Source of the DNA: Chloroflexota bacterium
GTDB lineage: Bacteria; Chloroflexota; Anaerolineae; Anaerolineales; Villigracilaceae
NCBI GenBank assembly: GCA_016191955.1
Contig: JACPVC010000033.1
Coordinates: forward strand, 1 to 49,081
Length of the DNA stretch: 49,081 bases
Direction of reading: 5' to 3'
This document shows, one piece after another, positions 1 to 8,253 of the stretch (position 1 is the first letter of the stretch; each line of letters starts with the position of its first letter). The notes under the pieces were generated by a model. The model was not told the origin of the DNA and ran no database searches. It saw only the letters and a program-made list of their open reading frames with translations. The translations under genes were made by a program, and so were the position numbers.

Positions 1-47
1 CAGGGAGTGAAGATATTTTCGCGAATGGTTTTGATGATCGTTTTCAT
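1..47 (-). CDS. 5' end of a further gene of the respiratory operon (truncated by the window)
   Basis: Only the first 15 codons are inside the window (MKTIIKTIRENIFTP). A strong ribosome-binding site (GGAGGG, 53-58) precedes the ATG at 47. The start lies just past the stop of the upstream iron-sulfur gene, so the two are probably co-transcribed. In operons of this type the next gene often encodes an NrfD-like or cytochrome b-like quinone-interacting membrane subunit, but that is inference from context and not visible here. Confidence 0.55.
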   Translation of the reverse strand, partial: MKTIIKTIRENIFTP

Positions 48-48
48 G

Positions 49-828
49 TCATCCCTCCACAAAGGCGTTTTCATTCACAGGCAGGTAATACACACGCGGA
101 TTGGTTCCCAGGTTTTCGCGCAGGCGGTAGGACGGATGCTCACGCAAGATCTGGCTGACCCTTGATTCCGGGTCGTTCAAGTCGCCGAAGATGCGTGCGC
201 CGGTCGGGCAGGCGACTACACAGGCGGGCGTCGCGGCGGGATCTTCTCCGGGCACAAGAGCCAGTTCCATTCCGCGGTCAATGCGCTGGTAGCAGAAGGA
301 ACATTTCTCCGGCACACCACGCGGACGGCGCTCCACTTCGGGCTCGCCCCATTGTGGCACATAGGGATTCTCACCCTCGAAGGCTTCCCAGTTGAAGACG
401 CGCGCATCGTACGGGCACGCCACCTGGCAATAGCGGCAGCCGATGCATTTGTCGTAGTCCATCATCACAATGCCGTCGTCACGGTAGTAACTTGCACCCA
501 CCGGGCAGACTTCGACACACGGTGCATGTTCACATTGCATGCAGGGGCGCGGAAGGTATACCTTCTTGCCATTCACTTCACCGGCATCCAGGACCTTGGT
601 CCAGTTCATATCCGGGTTAATGTCGTTGTTGGCATTGCACGCCAGTTGACATTGATTGCATCCGGTGCATTTGGATTGGTCGATGACCATCACCCATTGA
701 TGCTCGCCCTTCGCGCCTTCCGAGGCGGAGACTTTCTGCGTGAGGAGTCGTGTGCCGGCAGCGGCGGCAAGACCCACCGCAGTCAGTTTGATGAAATCAC
801 GGCGGTTGAATTTATTTCCTTTTTTCAT
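49..828 (-). CDS. Tat-exported 4Fe-4S ferredoxin-type electron-transfer subunit (NrfC/PsrB/DmsB-like)
   Basis: About 259 aa from the ATG at 828. That start is preferred because it places a twin-arginine signal (NRRDFIKLTAVG, then an alanine-rich hydrophobic core) at the extreme N-terminus; an upstream in-frame ATG at 930 adds 34 atypical residues and overlaps the cytochrome gene. The mature part has clustered cysteine motifs of the four-cluster ferredoxin type: CTGCNQCQLAC, CMQCEHAPCVEVCP, CIGCRYCQVACP and CSFCYQRI with a distal CVVACP. This family carries electrons on the outer face of the membrane between a quinol-oxidising membrane subunit and a catalytic or cytochrome partner. It follows the octahaem cytochrome gene, so the pair probably works in one complex. 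The terminal substrate cannot be told from sequence. Confidence 0.88.
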   Translation of the reverse strand: MKKGNKFNRRDFIKLTAVGLAAAAGTRLLTQKVSASEGAKGEHQWVMVIDQSKCTGCNQCQLACNANNDINPDMNWTKVLDAGEVNGKKVYLPRPCMQCEHAPCVEVCPVGASYYRDDGIVMMDYDKCIGCRYCQVACPYDARVFNWEAFEGENPYVPQWGEPEVERRPRGVPEKCSFCYQRIDRGMELALVPGEDPAATPACVVACPTGARIFGDLNDPESRVSQILREHPSYRLRENLGTNPRVYYLPVNENAFVEG

Positions 829-916
829 GCTCAAACCGCTGTCACTTCGACGAAGCTCAGTGCAAGCCTCGGCGGCGGGGACGCCGCCGGGAGCAGGAGC
901 ATTGAGAGGACTGAAT

Positions 917-1912
917 TTATTTAGTGTCATGGCGTACCTCGGCAGATTTCTTCAACACCAGGCGGTATCCGCGTTCGAGCCAGGGAGCCAACAGCATCCC
1001 GGCAGCAATGCCGATCAGGGCTGTGATTCCGGCATACCCAAGCGGGGAAACGGGTCCCGGTTCAGGTGAAACAATCGGAGACTGGTTTGAAATGACTGCG
1101 GCAGGCTCGCTGGTGGGTGTCGGTGCCGCGGCAGCGGGAGCAACCGCCGCATTTTCCGTGGCAGCCGCTTCGCCATCGGCATGCATTTGTTCGGCGTGGC
1201 AGTTGTTGCAAGTCTGGATGCTTGCCTTGAAGGAATGATCCGCAACCTGATGGACGGCGGCATCCGTTTCTACATGTTCGAGGTGACAGTCAATACAGGT
1301 AATGCCTTGCTGGCTGTGTATCGAATACGGGAACTTCATGCTCGCCTCTTCATGGCAGCTAATGCATAACCGGGAGGCATCTTCGATGGTTTGATCCTTG
1401 AGGTTCATGGTCACCTTCAAGGAGGCGTTGTGCGGGTCGTGGCAGGTGGTGCAGTCCATGCCGGTGGCGTAGTGGGTGCTTTCCTCCCATTGTTCCTGCC
1501 CGAAGCGGGCATCGGTATGGCAGTTTCCGCAAGTTCCGCCGCTGACATCCACACTCATGGTGGTTTTGGGGTGATCGCCGCCGTCATCTGCATGGCAGGC
1601 AGCGCACGAGACACCGTCTTCCAGCCAGGTTCCAGTGGCTTCGTCGTAACCGGTCACATGGCAGGAGAGACAGGCGCTGGGCTTGCCCTGATCCGTCCAG
1701 GCGTTGACGAAGATCGGGTCTTCTTTTGCTTTTCCATGCGGACCATTCTTCCAGGTCATTTGGAATTCTTCATGGCAGTCGGCGCAGGTCTCTTCCTCTT
1801 CCTCCGTGGGCGGCGGGGTCGCATCCTGTGCAGAAGCGGCGAGAATGGTCACCGCTGCAAACAGCAAGGCGACCATCAGAGCGATGATGACTTTTTCAAA
1901 ACGGGAAAACAT
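917..1912 (-). CDS. octahaem c-type cytochrome, secreted and membrane-anchored
   Basis: 331 aa. An N-terminal signal segment (about residues 8-28) is followed by an acidic stretch and eight CXXCH haem motifs: CADCH, CLSCH, CAACH, CGNCH, CTTCH, CISCH, CIDCH and CNNCH. Many extra histidines could be distal ligands. A low-complexity Ala/Pro/Thr linker leads to a C-terminal hydrophobic helix (about 293-311) and a basic tail, so the haem domain should sit outside the membrane, tethered at its C-terminus. It resembles cytochrome c3/NapC-NrfB-like multihaem electron carriers. It lacks the CXXCK of pentahaem nitrite reductase and obvious hydroxylamine oxidoreductase features, so an electron-conduit role is more likely than catalysis. 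It is cotranscribed with the Tat ferredoxin. Confidence 0.9.
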   Translation of the reverse strand: MFSRFEKVIIALMVALLFAAVTILAASAQDATPPPTEEEEETCADCHEEFQMTWKNGPHGKAKEDPIFVNAWTDQGKPSACLSCHVTGYDEATGTWLEDGVSCAACHADDGGDHPKTTMSVDVSGGTCGNCHTDARFGQEQWEESTHYATGMDCTTCHDPHNASLKVTMNLKDQTIEDASRLCISCHEEASMKFPYSIHSQQGITCIDCHLEHVETDAAVHQVADHSFKASIQTCNNCHAEQMHADGEAAATENAAVAPAAAAPTPTSEPAAVISNQSPIVSPEPGPVSPLGYAGITALIGIAAGMLLAPWLERGYRLVLKKSAEVRHDTK

Positions 1913-1949
1913 TGTTGCATCTCCTTATTAAGAATGTATCTTGAGGTGT

Positions 1950-2294
1950 TTAGGCTTGAGCCTTTGAGTGCTTCAGCGCCGGGGCGGGCGCATTGATGAA
2001 TACATCACAATCGAGGCAGGCTTCGCGCAGGTAACCGTTCGAGAGGCGGTGGATCTGCCAGCAGGGCTTGCCGCTTTCGTCGGCGCGGGCTTTGATCTCT
2101 TCCATCGAAAGCCCTTGTTCCTTCCAGCAAGGCTCTTCATCGCGGATAAGGAGGCTGCGTTCCATCTCAGCCTCCTTTTGCCAGCGCATGTCCAATCGGC
2201 GCAGACCAATCACAATCAGTACGGTCACCAACAGGGGCAAGCCCAGCCGAACGACCAAACCGAGTATCAGGGCGAGGATCGCAGTAATATCCAT
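1950..2294 (-). CDS. small membrane-anchored protein of the cytochrome operon, unknown function
   Basis: 114 aa. One long hydrophobic N-terminal helix (about residues 5-31) is followed by a charged cytoplasmic or surface domain with three spread cysteines (EEPCWKEQG, GKPCWQIHR, EACLDCDVF). The ATG is preceded by GAGGTC, immediately after the stop of the 39-aa gene, which suggests translational coupling. I do not recognise a named family. Position between a tiny membrane protein and the octahaem cytochrome suggests an assembly or scaffold role. The repeated PCW motif is unusual and could coordinate a metal or haem, which is inference. Confidence 0.75.
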   Translation of the reverse strand: MDITAILALILGLVVRLGLPLLVTVLIVIGLRRLDMRWQKEAEMERSLLIRDEEPCWKEQGLSMEEIKARADESGKPCWQIHRLSNGYLREACLDCDVFINAPAPALKHSKAQA

Positions 2295-2301
2295 GGCGAC
2301 C

Positions 2302-2421
2302 TCACTTCAACCAATAGTTTGATTCTTTGCGGCGTAACATTTCACCGAACAGCAGAAGCATTCCGAACGGAATGACGATGCGGACCGCGAAGTACAGGAG
2401 GAAAAACTCAGAACCGTTCAT
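2302..2421 (-). CDS. 39-aa single-helix membrane protein, first gene of the cytochrome operon
   Basis: 39 codons: a short N-terminus (MNGSEFFLLYF), one hydrophobic helix and a basic tail (MLRRKESNYWLK). A near-perfect Shine-Dalgarno (AAGGAG) lies 6 nt before the ATG, and the stop is followed at once by the GAGGTC site of the next gene. Small one-helix subunits are common in membrane oxidoreductase complexes, so a structural role is plausible. No family is recognised. Confidence 0.7.
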   Translation of the reverse strand: MNGSEFFLLYFAVRIVIPFGMLLLFGEMLRRKESNYWLK

Positions 2422-2594
2422 GGCATTCTCCTTTCTCAAATCTATGCATAGGATAGGTCTTTGTTAAAGGAAAGTAAATTCGTGCCCAACCCCATTCATG
2501 GGATAAAAATCCCCGCATCTTTCGTGACCTTATGCCTGTGGCGGACACCCCAAGCCTTCTCTACCCCGTAGGGGATTCGCCCCATACCCGCCCT

Positions 2595-2676
2595 GTGCGT
2601 CGCACCAGACTCAATGATATTCGTCTACAGAGTAGATTCATCTCATTTACAAGACTAGTCCACCCGCCTGGTGCGA
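2595..2676 (+). repeat. dispersed palindrome-ended element, copy A (degenerate right end)
   Basis: It begins GTGCGTCGCACCAGAC and ends GGTGCGA, with an interior of about 55 bp that aligns with copy C (48045-48133) in the same orientation and with copy B (32702-32789) inverted. The right terminal palindrome is incomplete. The ends are inverted repeats of each other and each contains the near-palindrome GGTGCGTCGCACC. Confidence 0.7.
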
Positions 2677-2703
2677 TATCATGCCCGTAGGGTACGCACA
2701 CAC

Positions 2704-2736
2704 GAAACAAAAAGACCCTCACCGCAGAGAGTCTTT
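2704..2736 (-). terminator. rho-independent terminator-like hairpin
   Basis: A 10-bp stem (2711-2720 with 2727-2736, allowing G-T pairs) and a 6-nt loop, followed on the minus strand by TTTTTG. It lies well downstream of the response-regulator gene and may be a second terminator behind the one at 2897-2928, which has a similar sequence. Confidence 0.55.
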
Positions 2737-2896
2737 CGATGCGCTTCATATATTACCCCTTCGGGGTCATTGCCAAATGTTTCAATATATTCCAATCCCG
2801 AAGGGATGGCAGGATTATAGAAAATCGCCCGAACAAATACAAATCCCGAAGGCTTGTATTGAGCTTGCCGAAATGGATGACATGGATTTCTCCACA

Positions 2897-2928
2897 ACAA
2901 AAAAGACCCCCATCGCTGAGAGCTTTTT
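2897..2928 (-). terminator. terminator-like hairpin after the response regulator
   Basis: An imperfect stem with an A-rich left foot and a TTTTTT tract on the minus strand, about 30 nt past the response-regulator stop. It resembles the hairpin at 2704-2736, so one may be a duplicate of the other. Confidence 0.5.
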
Positions 2929-2954
2929 CTCGTAACTCGTATCTTATTACTTCC

Positions 2955-3605
2955 CTACGCCTTGATGATCCCCTTCCGAATCGCATACCTCACCAGTTCA
3001 GAGCGCGAATGCAGGTTCAACTTGCGCATGATATTCTCGCGGTGACGTTCCACTGTCTTCGGGCTGATAACGAGCGACTCGGCGATCTCCTGGTTGCTGG
3101 CTCCCTCTGCCAGCATGGTGAAGACCTCGTGCTCGCGGTCGGTCAGCCCATCGAGAGCGATCTTTTCTCCGGCGGGGCGGTCTCCATTCAAATAATCGCG
3201 CACCAGCAATTTCGCCATCGAAGGATAGAGATACACTTCCCCATTCGCCGCCGCGCGGATGGCGGTAATCAACTCTTCGGGGGCGGCGCGTTTGGGCACA
3301 TAGCCCGAAGCGCCCGCATTCAACATCTGAAAGAAATATTCCTCGTCTTCGTGAATGGTCAACGCGACGATGTTCACGTCCGGGTATTTTGCCTTGATCT
3401 CACGTGTGGCTTCAATGCCGGTCTTATCCGGCAAGCCGATGTCCATCAAGATGACCATCGGCTGGACGCGCTGGGTTTCAGTCAATGCCTCGGCGGCAGA
3501 ACCCGCCTCGCCGACGATCTCCACATCCTCCTGCCCATTGAGCAGCATCTTCAAACCCGTGCGGACCACGGCATGGTCATCCACCAATAACAATCGGATT
3601 TTCAT
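2955..3605 (-). CDS. NarL/FixJ-type response regulator
   Basis: 216 aa. The receiver domain has acidic-pocket residues D9/D10, phospho-acceptor D55 (ILMDIGLPD) and K105. A LuxR-type helix-turn-helix follows at about residues 150-210 (LTDREHEVFTMLAEGASNQEIAE, then SPKTVERHRENIMRKL). Its ATG overlaps the kinase stop by 4 nt, so kinase and regulator are translationally coupled and should be partners. Target genes cannot be read from sequence; the adjacent cytochrome operon is a candidate. Confidence 0.95.
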   Translation of the reverse strand: MKIRLLLVDDHAVVRTGLKMLLNGQEDVEIVGEAGSAAEALTETQRVQPMVILMDIGLPDKTGIEATREIKAKYPDVNIVALTIHEDEEYFFQMLNAGASGYVPKRAAPEELITAIRAAANGEVYLYPSMAKLLVRDYLNGDRPAGEKIALDGLTDREHEVFTMLAEGASNQEIAESLVISPKTVERHRENIMRKLNLHSRSELVRYAIRKGIIKA

Positions 3606-5062
3606 GAGACCTCTTTATTCATCAAGTGAATTGGAACGACCGCTTCCACTTCCGTGCCATAACCGGGGCGCGAGGATACGGTCACACCGCCGCCGAGCAG
3701 GGCGGCGCGTTCTTCCATGCCTGCCAGACCCAGCGAGACGCGACCGATACGGCTTTGCACATCCTTCATATCGAAGCCGATGCCGTTATCGAAGACATGG
3801 ATGCGCACTTCCTTCTCCAGATAATGGATCTTGACGTTGACGATGGTTGCCTGCGCGTGTTTGATGACGTTGTTCAGCGCCTCTTGCACGATGCGGAAGA
3901 TGGTGATCTTCACGGCGTCGTCGAGCGCGGGTTCGTCGCCATCGAAGTCCACGCGCACGTGGATGGACGTCAGCTCGTGGATGCGCGAAGCGTACCATCT
4001 CAACGTGGCAGATAAGCCCAGGTCGTCGAGGTGCGCAGGCCTGAGGTCCGAGATGATGCGCTGCAATTCACGGATGGAGTCTGAGGTTAGGGATTGGAGC
4101 TGGGTCAGGGTGGAGAGTCGCTCCTTTGAGTCAGTTTCCACGGCAAGTCCTTTCAGCCCCATGCCGATGGCGGTAAGCGATTGCCCGGTTTCATCGTGCA
4201 GGTCGCGGGCAATACGTTGACGTTCCGACTCCTGTGCGCCAACGATGCGGCGGAAGAGCTGTGCCCGTAGTTGTTCGCGCTGTTGCGATTCGTGCAGTTG
4301 CGCCGCCTGTAATTCTGCGATCTTGCTGTCGCTTTCCACTTGAAAGGCGCGCAGAAAACGCGTGACGAATATCGAGGCGAAGATGGCGGTCACGGCGCGC
4401 AGAAGTTGAATGGAGAAACCGAAGATGTTCAGGAATAAATCCGAATTGAGGATGGTGGAGGGCGGCAGGGGGCTGGGTGAAGTAAATAGTTGACCGATCA
4501 GCCCGTACCAAATGAATGCCACCGATGCCCACAGACTGTCACGCCCGAAGCTCACCAAACCTGCTCGCCGAAATGCGCGTTGTTGGACGATCAACCCCGC
4601 TGCCGCCAGCAAGCCCGCCGGGATGGCGATGGAATAACGCGTCCAGACATCGGCAACCGTGTAAATATCTTCCAGGGCGTACTTGCTTTTGAAGATCAAC
4701 AAGCCATAGACCCAAACGGCTTCCAACCCGAGTGGAATGATGAGGCTGACCCGCCAGGTGGATTCACTGCCCAACACAAGATAGGAACCAAATGCGGCAA
4801 GGGAGAGGAATGAAAACGCCAGGATGGATAATGCCAGTAATGGATAAATGCCTTCAAAGAGTGGGTTCAGGTGTCCCATGACTTTGAACATTTCCAGCCA
4901 TTCATGCCCGGCATGGACGATCCCAAACCCCGCCAGCGGGCGTAATGCCATGCGCAGGCGCGCGTCGGTGGAACGTCCGCCTTCCATGGCGACCAACAAG
5001 CCCATGCTGAAGAAGGCAAGCCCGTAAAAAAAGTAGATGATAGTGAATGACAGGTTATCCAT
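3602..5062 (-). CDS. membrane histidine kinase, NarX/DegS type with N-terminal multi-helix sensor
   Basis: 486 aa. About seven hydrophobic segments fill residues 5-235. A short coiled coil follows, then a HisKA_3 dimerisation domain with the phospho-accepting histidine H289 (ARDLHDETGQSL) and an HATPase_c domain (QEALNNVIKHA N-box, FDNGIGFD G1 box, and GLAGMEERAALLGG). The sensor lacks an obvious extracellular domain, so the stimulus may be in the membrane or linked to respiration. It is coupled to the response regulator by an ATGA overlap. The start at 5062 has only a weak ribosome-binding site, but no better one is seen. Confidence 0.93.
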   Translation of the reverse strand: MDNLSFTIIYFFYGLAFFSMGLLVAMEGGRSTDARLRMALRPLAGFGIVHAGHEWLEMFKVMGHLNPLFEGIYPLLALSILAFSFLSLAAFGSYLVLGSESTWRVSLIIPLGLEAVWVYGLLIFKSKYALEDIYTVADVWTRYSIAIPAGLLAAAGLIVQQRAFRRAGLVSFGRDSLWASVAFIWYGLIGQLFTSPSPLPPSTILNSDLFLNIFGFSIQLLRAVTAIFASIFVTRFLRAFQVESDSKIAELQAAQLHESQQREQLRAQLFRRIVGAQESERQRIARDLHDETGQSLTAIGMGLKGLAVETDSKERLSTLTQLQSLTSDSIRELQRIISDLRPAHLDDLGLSATLRWYASRIHELTSIHVRVDFDGDEPALDDAVKITIFRIVQEALNNVIKHAQATIVNVKIHYLEKEVRIHVFDNGIGFDMKDVQSRIGRVSLGLAGMEERAALLGGGVTVSSRPGYGTEVEAVVPIHLMNKEVS

Positions 5063-5072
5063 GGCTTTTACA

Positions 5073-5111
5073 AATAGACCCTAAAGGTTTTACAAACCTT
5101 TAGGGTCTATT
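5073..5111. terminator. perfect 18-bp hairpin between two minus-strand genes
   Basis: Arms 5073-5090 and 5094-5111 are perfect inverted repeats with a 3-nt loop (TAC). No long T tract follows on either strand, so it may be a weak terminator for the zinc-ribbon gene, an mRNA-stability structure, or a short repeat. It lies only 11 nt upstream of the kinase start. Confidence 0.55.
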
Positions 5112-5120
5112 GATGTCTTC

Positions 5121-6023
5121 TTATGTTTCCTCGTGGCGTAATCTTGCTCCACACGTTCGGCAGAACCGGTCTGTGGGTTTGGCGCGCGCGCCGCATTGCG
5201 GGCAGTACACGCTGGTTGCCATATCATCGGCATTTGCATGGGTGCGACGTCGCGGCTTGCCGCTGCCGGAGGCGTGGCGGCCCCATTGGAAGTAATACGT
5301 CAGCCCGCCGGCGATCATGATGATCCCCAAGCTGCCGATGATGTAGGGCAGGCTGTTTGTGAGCGAGACGCGCCCGGGCGTATCTTCATTGACGGGTTCG
5401 GCGATCTGTACGGCTTGCGCGTCTGACACCAATGTATCTGAGGTCTTGCTGTACAACACGGTGAGAGCATATTGTTCGCTTGCTGCAAGCTGCACGGGTT
5501 CACCCTTATAATAATTGAGTCCGTTGAGGGTTTCCTGCTTGGTGAAGTTCGGGTTCAGGGTCATTTTGGTCACGTCCAGCGGCTCGAGGAAGAGATACTG
5601 GAAGTTTTCCACGGCGTAGCCGTTATCCCAAAGGTAGGAAAAGATGCGCGATTCGCCATCAAAGGATAGCGGCTGATAGTATTCGAAGCGATACGGCTTA
5701 TTCTCTTCGATGACCAGACTGAAGGTTTGATACTCGCCCTCAGCAGTTGGACCTTCATAGGGATGATCCAAAAATTGTCCACTGCCTGCATCGGATGCGA
5801 CTGCGATCAAATCCGCATCGGAAGGGATGCGGAAACTCAATTTCGCGGGCAGGGATATTTCCGCCGCGGTTTGGAAATCGACGAGCACCAGCATGCTGGG
5901 CTGGTCATATTCGGGCCACAATTGCACGGTGACAAAGGAAAGCCCCGCATTGTCTTGCGCAGATACGGAAAATGGGAACGCCAAAAACATTCCCAAAATA
6001 ACGAGCAATATCAATTTGCGCAT
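5121..6023 (-). CDS. secreted beta-rich membrane protein with cytoplasmic C-terminal zinc ribbon
   Basis: 300 aa. A Sec signal peptide (about 1-22, ending VSAQ) precedes an extracytoplasmic beta-rich domain, a transmembrane helix at about 226-247, a basic linker, and a C-terminal zinc ribbon with two CxxC pairs (YCPQCGARAK and FCRTCGARL). A topology with an exported sensor-like domain and a cytoplasmic metal ribbon suggests a signalling or scaffolding role. No named family is recognised. Confidence 0.8.
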   Translation of the reverse strand: MRKLILLVILGMFLAFPFSVSAQDNAGLSFVTVQLWPEYDQPSMLVLVDFQTAAEISLPAKLSFRIPSDADLIAVASDAGSGQFLDHPYEGPTAEGEYQTFSLVIEENKPYRFEYYQPLSFDGESRIFSYLWDNGYAVENFQYLFLEPLDVTKMTLNPNFTKQETLNGLNYYKGEPVQLAASEQYALTVLYSKTSDTLVSDAQAVQIAEPVNEDTPGRVSLTNSLPYIIGSLGIIMIAGGLTYYFQWGRHASGSGKPRRRTHANADDMATSVYCPQCGARAKPTDRFCRTCGARLRHEET

Positions 6024-6138
6024 GAATGCCTCCTAACGATAAAGTAATTTCCTTTATCTTACCATGCGCTATTTTTCGGGGACAGAAACGAAATCATGCA
6101 GAATGTAGATAAATGTCACCCATTTTATGTTCGCAAAA

Positions 6139-6167
6139 TGTAGGGGCGGGGTCACCCCGCCCCTACA
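6139..6167. repeat. GC-rich perfect palindrome of the TGTAGGGGCGGGG family
   Basis: 13-bp arms (TGTAGGGGCGGGG and its complement) around TCA. It lies just downstream of panE, where it could end transcription. Related copies lie at 32239-32266 and 46494-46521. Confidence 0.75.
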
Positions 6168-6172
6168 AGAAA

Positions 6173-7069
6173 TTACATTGCCTTCACCAACTGCCAGCAC
6201 GAGCGGTTGTACGGCGTCTCGATTCCATGCGCTTCGCCGCGTTTGGTCACTGCGCCGCAAATGGCGTCGATCTCGGTCGGTGCGCCGCGCCGCACATCCT
6301 GAAACATCGAAGAAAGATTCTTCGCGGTCTTGCGTGCCACATCCTCCACGGCTTCAATCGGGTTGCTGAACGGCAAACTGACATGTTCTGCCTCTGCCAC
6401 TTGAGCCGCTTCTTTCGCCAGCGCACTCATCGCCCTGCGCGCCCACGGATGCGACAGCAACTCTCCGTTCGGCACTTGCAGCAGCGCCGTCAACGGGTTG
6501 ATCGCGGCATTGATGATGAGCTTGCCCCACACGAGTGACCTTGCATCTTGCACGATCTGCAAATTAAAGTTGGATGACCGAAGAGCCGCCTCAAGCGGAC
6601 CGAGAGCCTGATTCTGTTCCAGTGAGATGATCCCTTCGCCGCCAACTTTGACGAGACCCGGTCCGAGCAGTGTGGCTCCAGTGGTGGTCACACCGAGGGC
6701 GACGCGCCCAGCCCCAAGGTCGCGTGCGAGCGTTTCGCGGTTGCCTAGTCCGTTTTGGAGGGTCAACACCATTCCATCCGGCGCGAGAATCCCCTTTAGT
6801 TTTTCTGCCACGCGTTTTGTCTGCCATGATTTGACGAGGATGATCGCGTGTTTGACTCCGGAGAAATCACGAGGGTTGTCTGTTGCTCGCACTTGAAAAG
6901 CCTGTTCATTTCCGTTGGCTCCTGTAACACGCGCACCGTTCTGATTGAGCGCCTGAATACCATCCTTCCACGTCCCAAGCATGGAAACATTGTGCCCCGC
7001 CTCGCTCAACCGAGCCGCAAACAGCGTGGAGAGTGCGCCCGTGCCTACTAGTAAAATATCTTGAGTCAT
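6173..7069 (-). CDS. panE: 2-dehydropantoate 2-reductase (ketopantoate reductase)
   Basis: 298 aa, normal family length. An N-terminal Rossmann domain has the NADPH motif LLVGTGALSTLFAARL. The hinge and C-terminal ApbA domain contain the substrate-binding region KLIINAAINPLTALL and the later ARKTAKNLSSMFQDVRRG / EIDAICGAV block. It reduces ketopantoate to pantoate in coenzyme A biosynthesis. The preceding step is catalysed by panB, the next gene upstream on the same strand, separated by an 86-bp palindromic repeat. Confidence 0.92.
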   Translation of the reverse strand: MTQDILLVGTGALSTLFAARLSEAGHNVSMLGTWKDGIQALNQNGARVTGANGNEQAFQVRATDNPRDFSGVKHAIILVKSWQTKRVAEKLKGILAPDGMVLTLQNGLGNRETLARDLGAGRVALGVTTTGATLLGPGLVKVGGEGIISLEQNQALGPLEAALRSSNFNLQIVQDARSLVWGKLIINAAINPLTALLQVPNGELLSHPWARRAMSALAKEAAQVAEAEHVSLPFSNPIEAVEDVARKTAKNLSSMFQDVRRGAPTEIDAICGAVTKRGEAHGIETPYNRSCWQLVKAM

Positions 7070-7086
7070 TTCATTTGCCTTTGTTC

Positions 7087-7172
7087 GTCATTGCGAGCCG
7101 CGCATTTGCACTTTGCGGCGAAGCAATCTCCAGAATTCTGAGATTGCTTCGGGCTTCGCCCTCGCAACGACA
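7087..7172. repeat. REP-like palindromic element (GTCATTGCGAG ... GAAGCAATCTC) between panB and panE
   Basis: Outer arms (CGTCATTGCGAG and CTCGCAACGAC) and inner arms (GAAGCAATCT and AGATTGCTTC) form a nested hairpin. A related copy lies at 44272-44349. This motif type is known as a dispersed repeat in many bacterial genomes. It has no open frame. Confidence 0.65.
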
Positions 7173-7177
7173 ATAAA

Positions 7178-8056
7178 TTATTTCAATTCCTTTTGAAACA
7201 CAGCCCATTCTTCATCGGTCATTTCCACGGTGTGTTCCACAGCGGGGAAGCGTTTCGATTCGACATCGTCGATGTAATCTGTAAAGGCTTTGTTCATCAT
7301 CTCGTGCAGGTTCGCATACTGGCGGACAAACTTCGGTGTGAAGCGGTCAAAGAGACCCAGCAAGTCATGCGTGACGAGCACCTGCCCGTCACAGCCTGCG
7401 CCCGCGCCGATGCCAATGGTTGGAATGGAGATGTGTTTGGAAATGTATTCTGCCAGCCGCGCCGGAACCGCTTCGAGCACAATGCTGAACGCGCCCGCTT
7501 CTTCGAGAATTTGCGCATCTTCAAGCAAGCGTTTTGCTGCCGAAGCTGTCTTGCCTTGTGCGCGGAACCCGCCAAGTTGATGCACCGACTGCGGCGTGAG
7601 TCCGAGATGCCCCATCACAGGAATGCCTGCGCCCGTTATCGCGCGAACAGCATCTGCCCGTTCGCGTCCGCCTTCGAGTTTGACAGCGTCCATGCCGCCT
7701 TGTTGAAGGAAACGCCCGGCGTTGCGCAAGGCATCGTCCGCCGAGACCTGATACGACATGAACGGCATATCACCGACGAGCAGCGACGCTTTGGCTCCGC
7801 GTGCCACGGCTCGCGCGTGATGGAGCATTTCGTCCATGGTGACAGGCAGGGTGTTTTCATAACCGAGCACCACCATCGCAAGCGAATCACCCACGAGGAT
7901 GGAGTCGATGCCTGCCTTGTCCATCGCCACGGCAGTGGGATAGTCGTAGGCGGTTAACATCGTGATCGGCTCGCCGCGCTCCTTCTTCTGGCGGAACGTG
8001 AGAGTCGTCACTTTTTTGCGTTGTGACATGTTTGTAGAAATTGTTGTTGTTGACAT
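7178..8056 (-). CDS. panB: 3-methyl-2-oxobutanoate hydroxymethyltransferase
   Basis: 292 aa from the ATG at 8056, chosen because GGAGGG lies 5-6 nt upstream and the N-terminus then fits the family; the open frame extends 39 codons further without a ribosome-binding site. A TIM-barrel enzyme with the family signature MLTAYDYPTAVAMDKAGID, metal site VGDSLAMVVLGY, MPFMSY, and VMGHLGLTPQSVHQLGGFRAQG. It transfers a hydroxymethyl group from methylene-tetrahydrofolate to 2-oxoisovalerate to give ketopantoate, the substrate of panE. Confidence 0.95.
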   Translation of the reverse strand: MSTTTISTNMSQRKKVTTLTFRQKKERGEPITMLTAYDYPTAVAMDKAGIDSILVGDSLAMVVLGYENTLPVTMDEMLHHARAVARGAKASLLVGDMPFMSYQVSADDALRNAGRFLQQGGMDAVKLEGGRERADAVRAITGAGIPVMGHLGLTPQSVHQLGGFRAQGKTASAAKRLLEDAQILEEAGAFSIVLEAVPARLAEYISKHISIPTIGIGAGAGCDGQVLVTHDLLGLFDRFTPKFVRQYANLHEMMNKAFTDYIDDVESKRFPAVEHTVEMTDEEWAVFQKELK

Positions 8057-8253
8057 GGTACCCTCCGTGCCTTTGGCAAAGGTAGAGTCCGCGTTGTGTG
8101 CTGACACCCTGATATGCACACAATTTCGGTTGGTTAGGATTTTGCCGTCGCGTTCACTGGATACGCGCGGCAAGGCTATTATGGCATATTCTCGTTGGTT
8201 TGCCTATAATAAATTTGTCAGAAGTTGGTTTCAAAACCTATCAGATTTTTACG

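Larger units (their letters stand above)
2422..2954. other. 533-bp gene-free interval with repeats and terminators
   Basis: No credible gene. It contains the presumed promoter zone of the cytochrome operon at its left end, a degenerate copy of the GGTGCGTCGCACC element (2595-2676), two terminator-like hairpins facing the minus strand (2704-2736 and 2897-2928), and between them a run of short palindromes built on CCCGAAGGG and CCCCTTCGGGG (about 2755-2860). Several open frames here are only low-complexity shadows. Confidence 0.6.

Noticed and set aside
2739-3590. 283-aa plus-strand frame opposite the response regulator
   Set aside because: It is the antisense shadow of a clear NarL-type gene, extended through repeats.
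5073-5111. Hairpin as an operator for the histidine kinase gene
   Set aside because: It is a long perfect hairpin only 11 nt from the start codon with no promoter elements around it, so a terminator or RNA structure is more likely.
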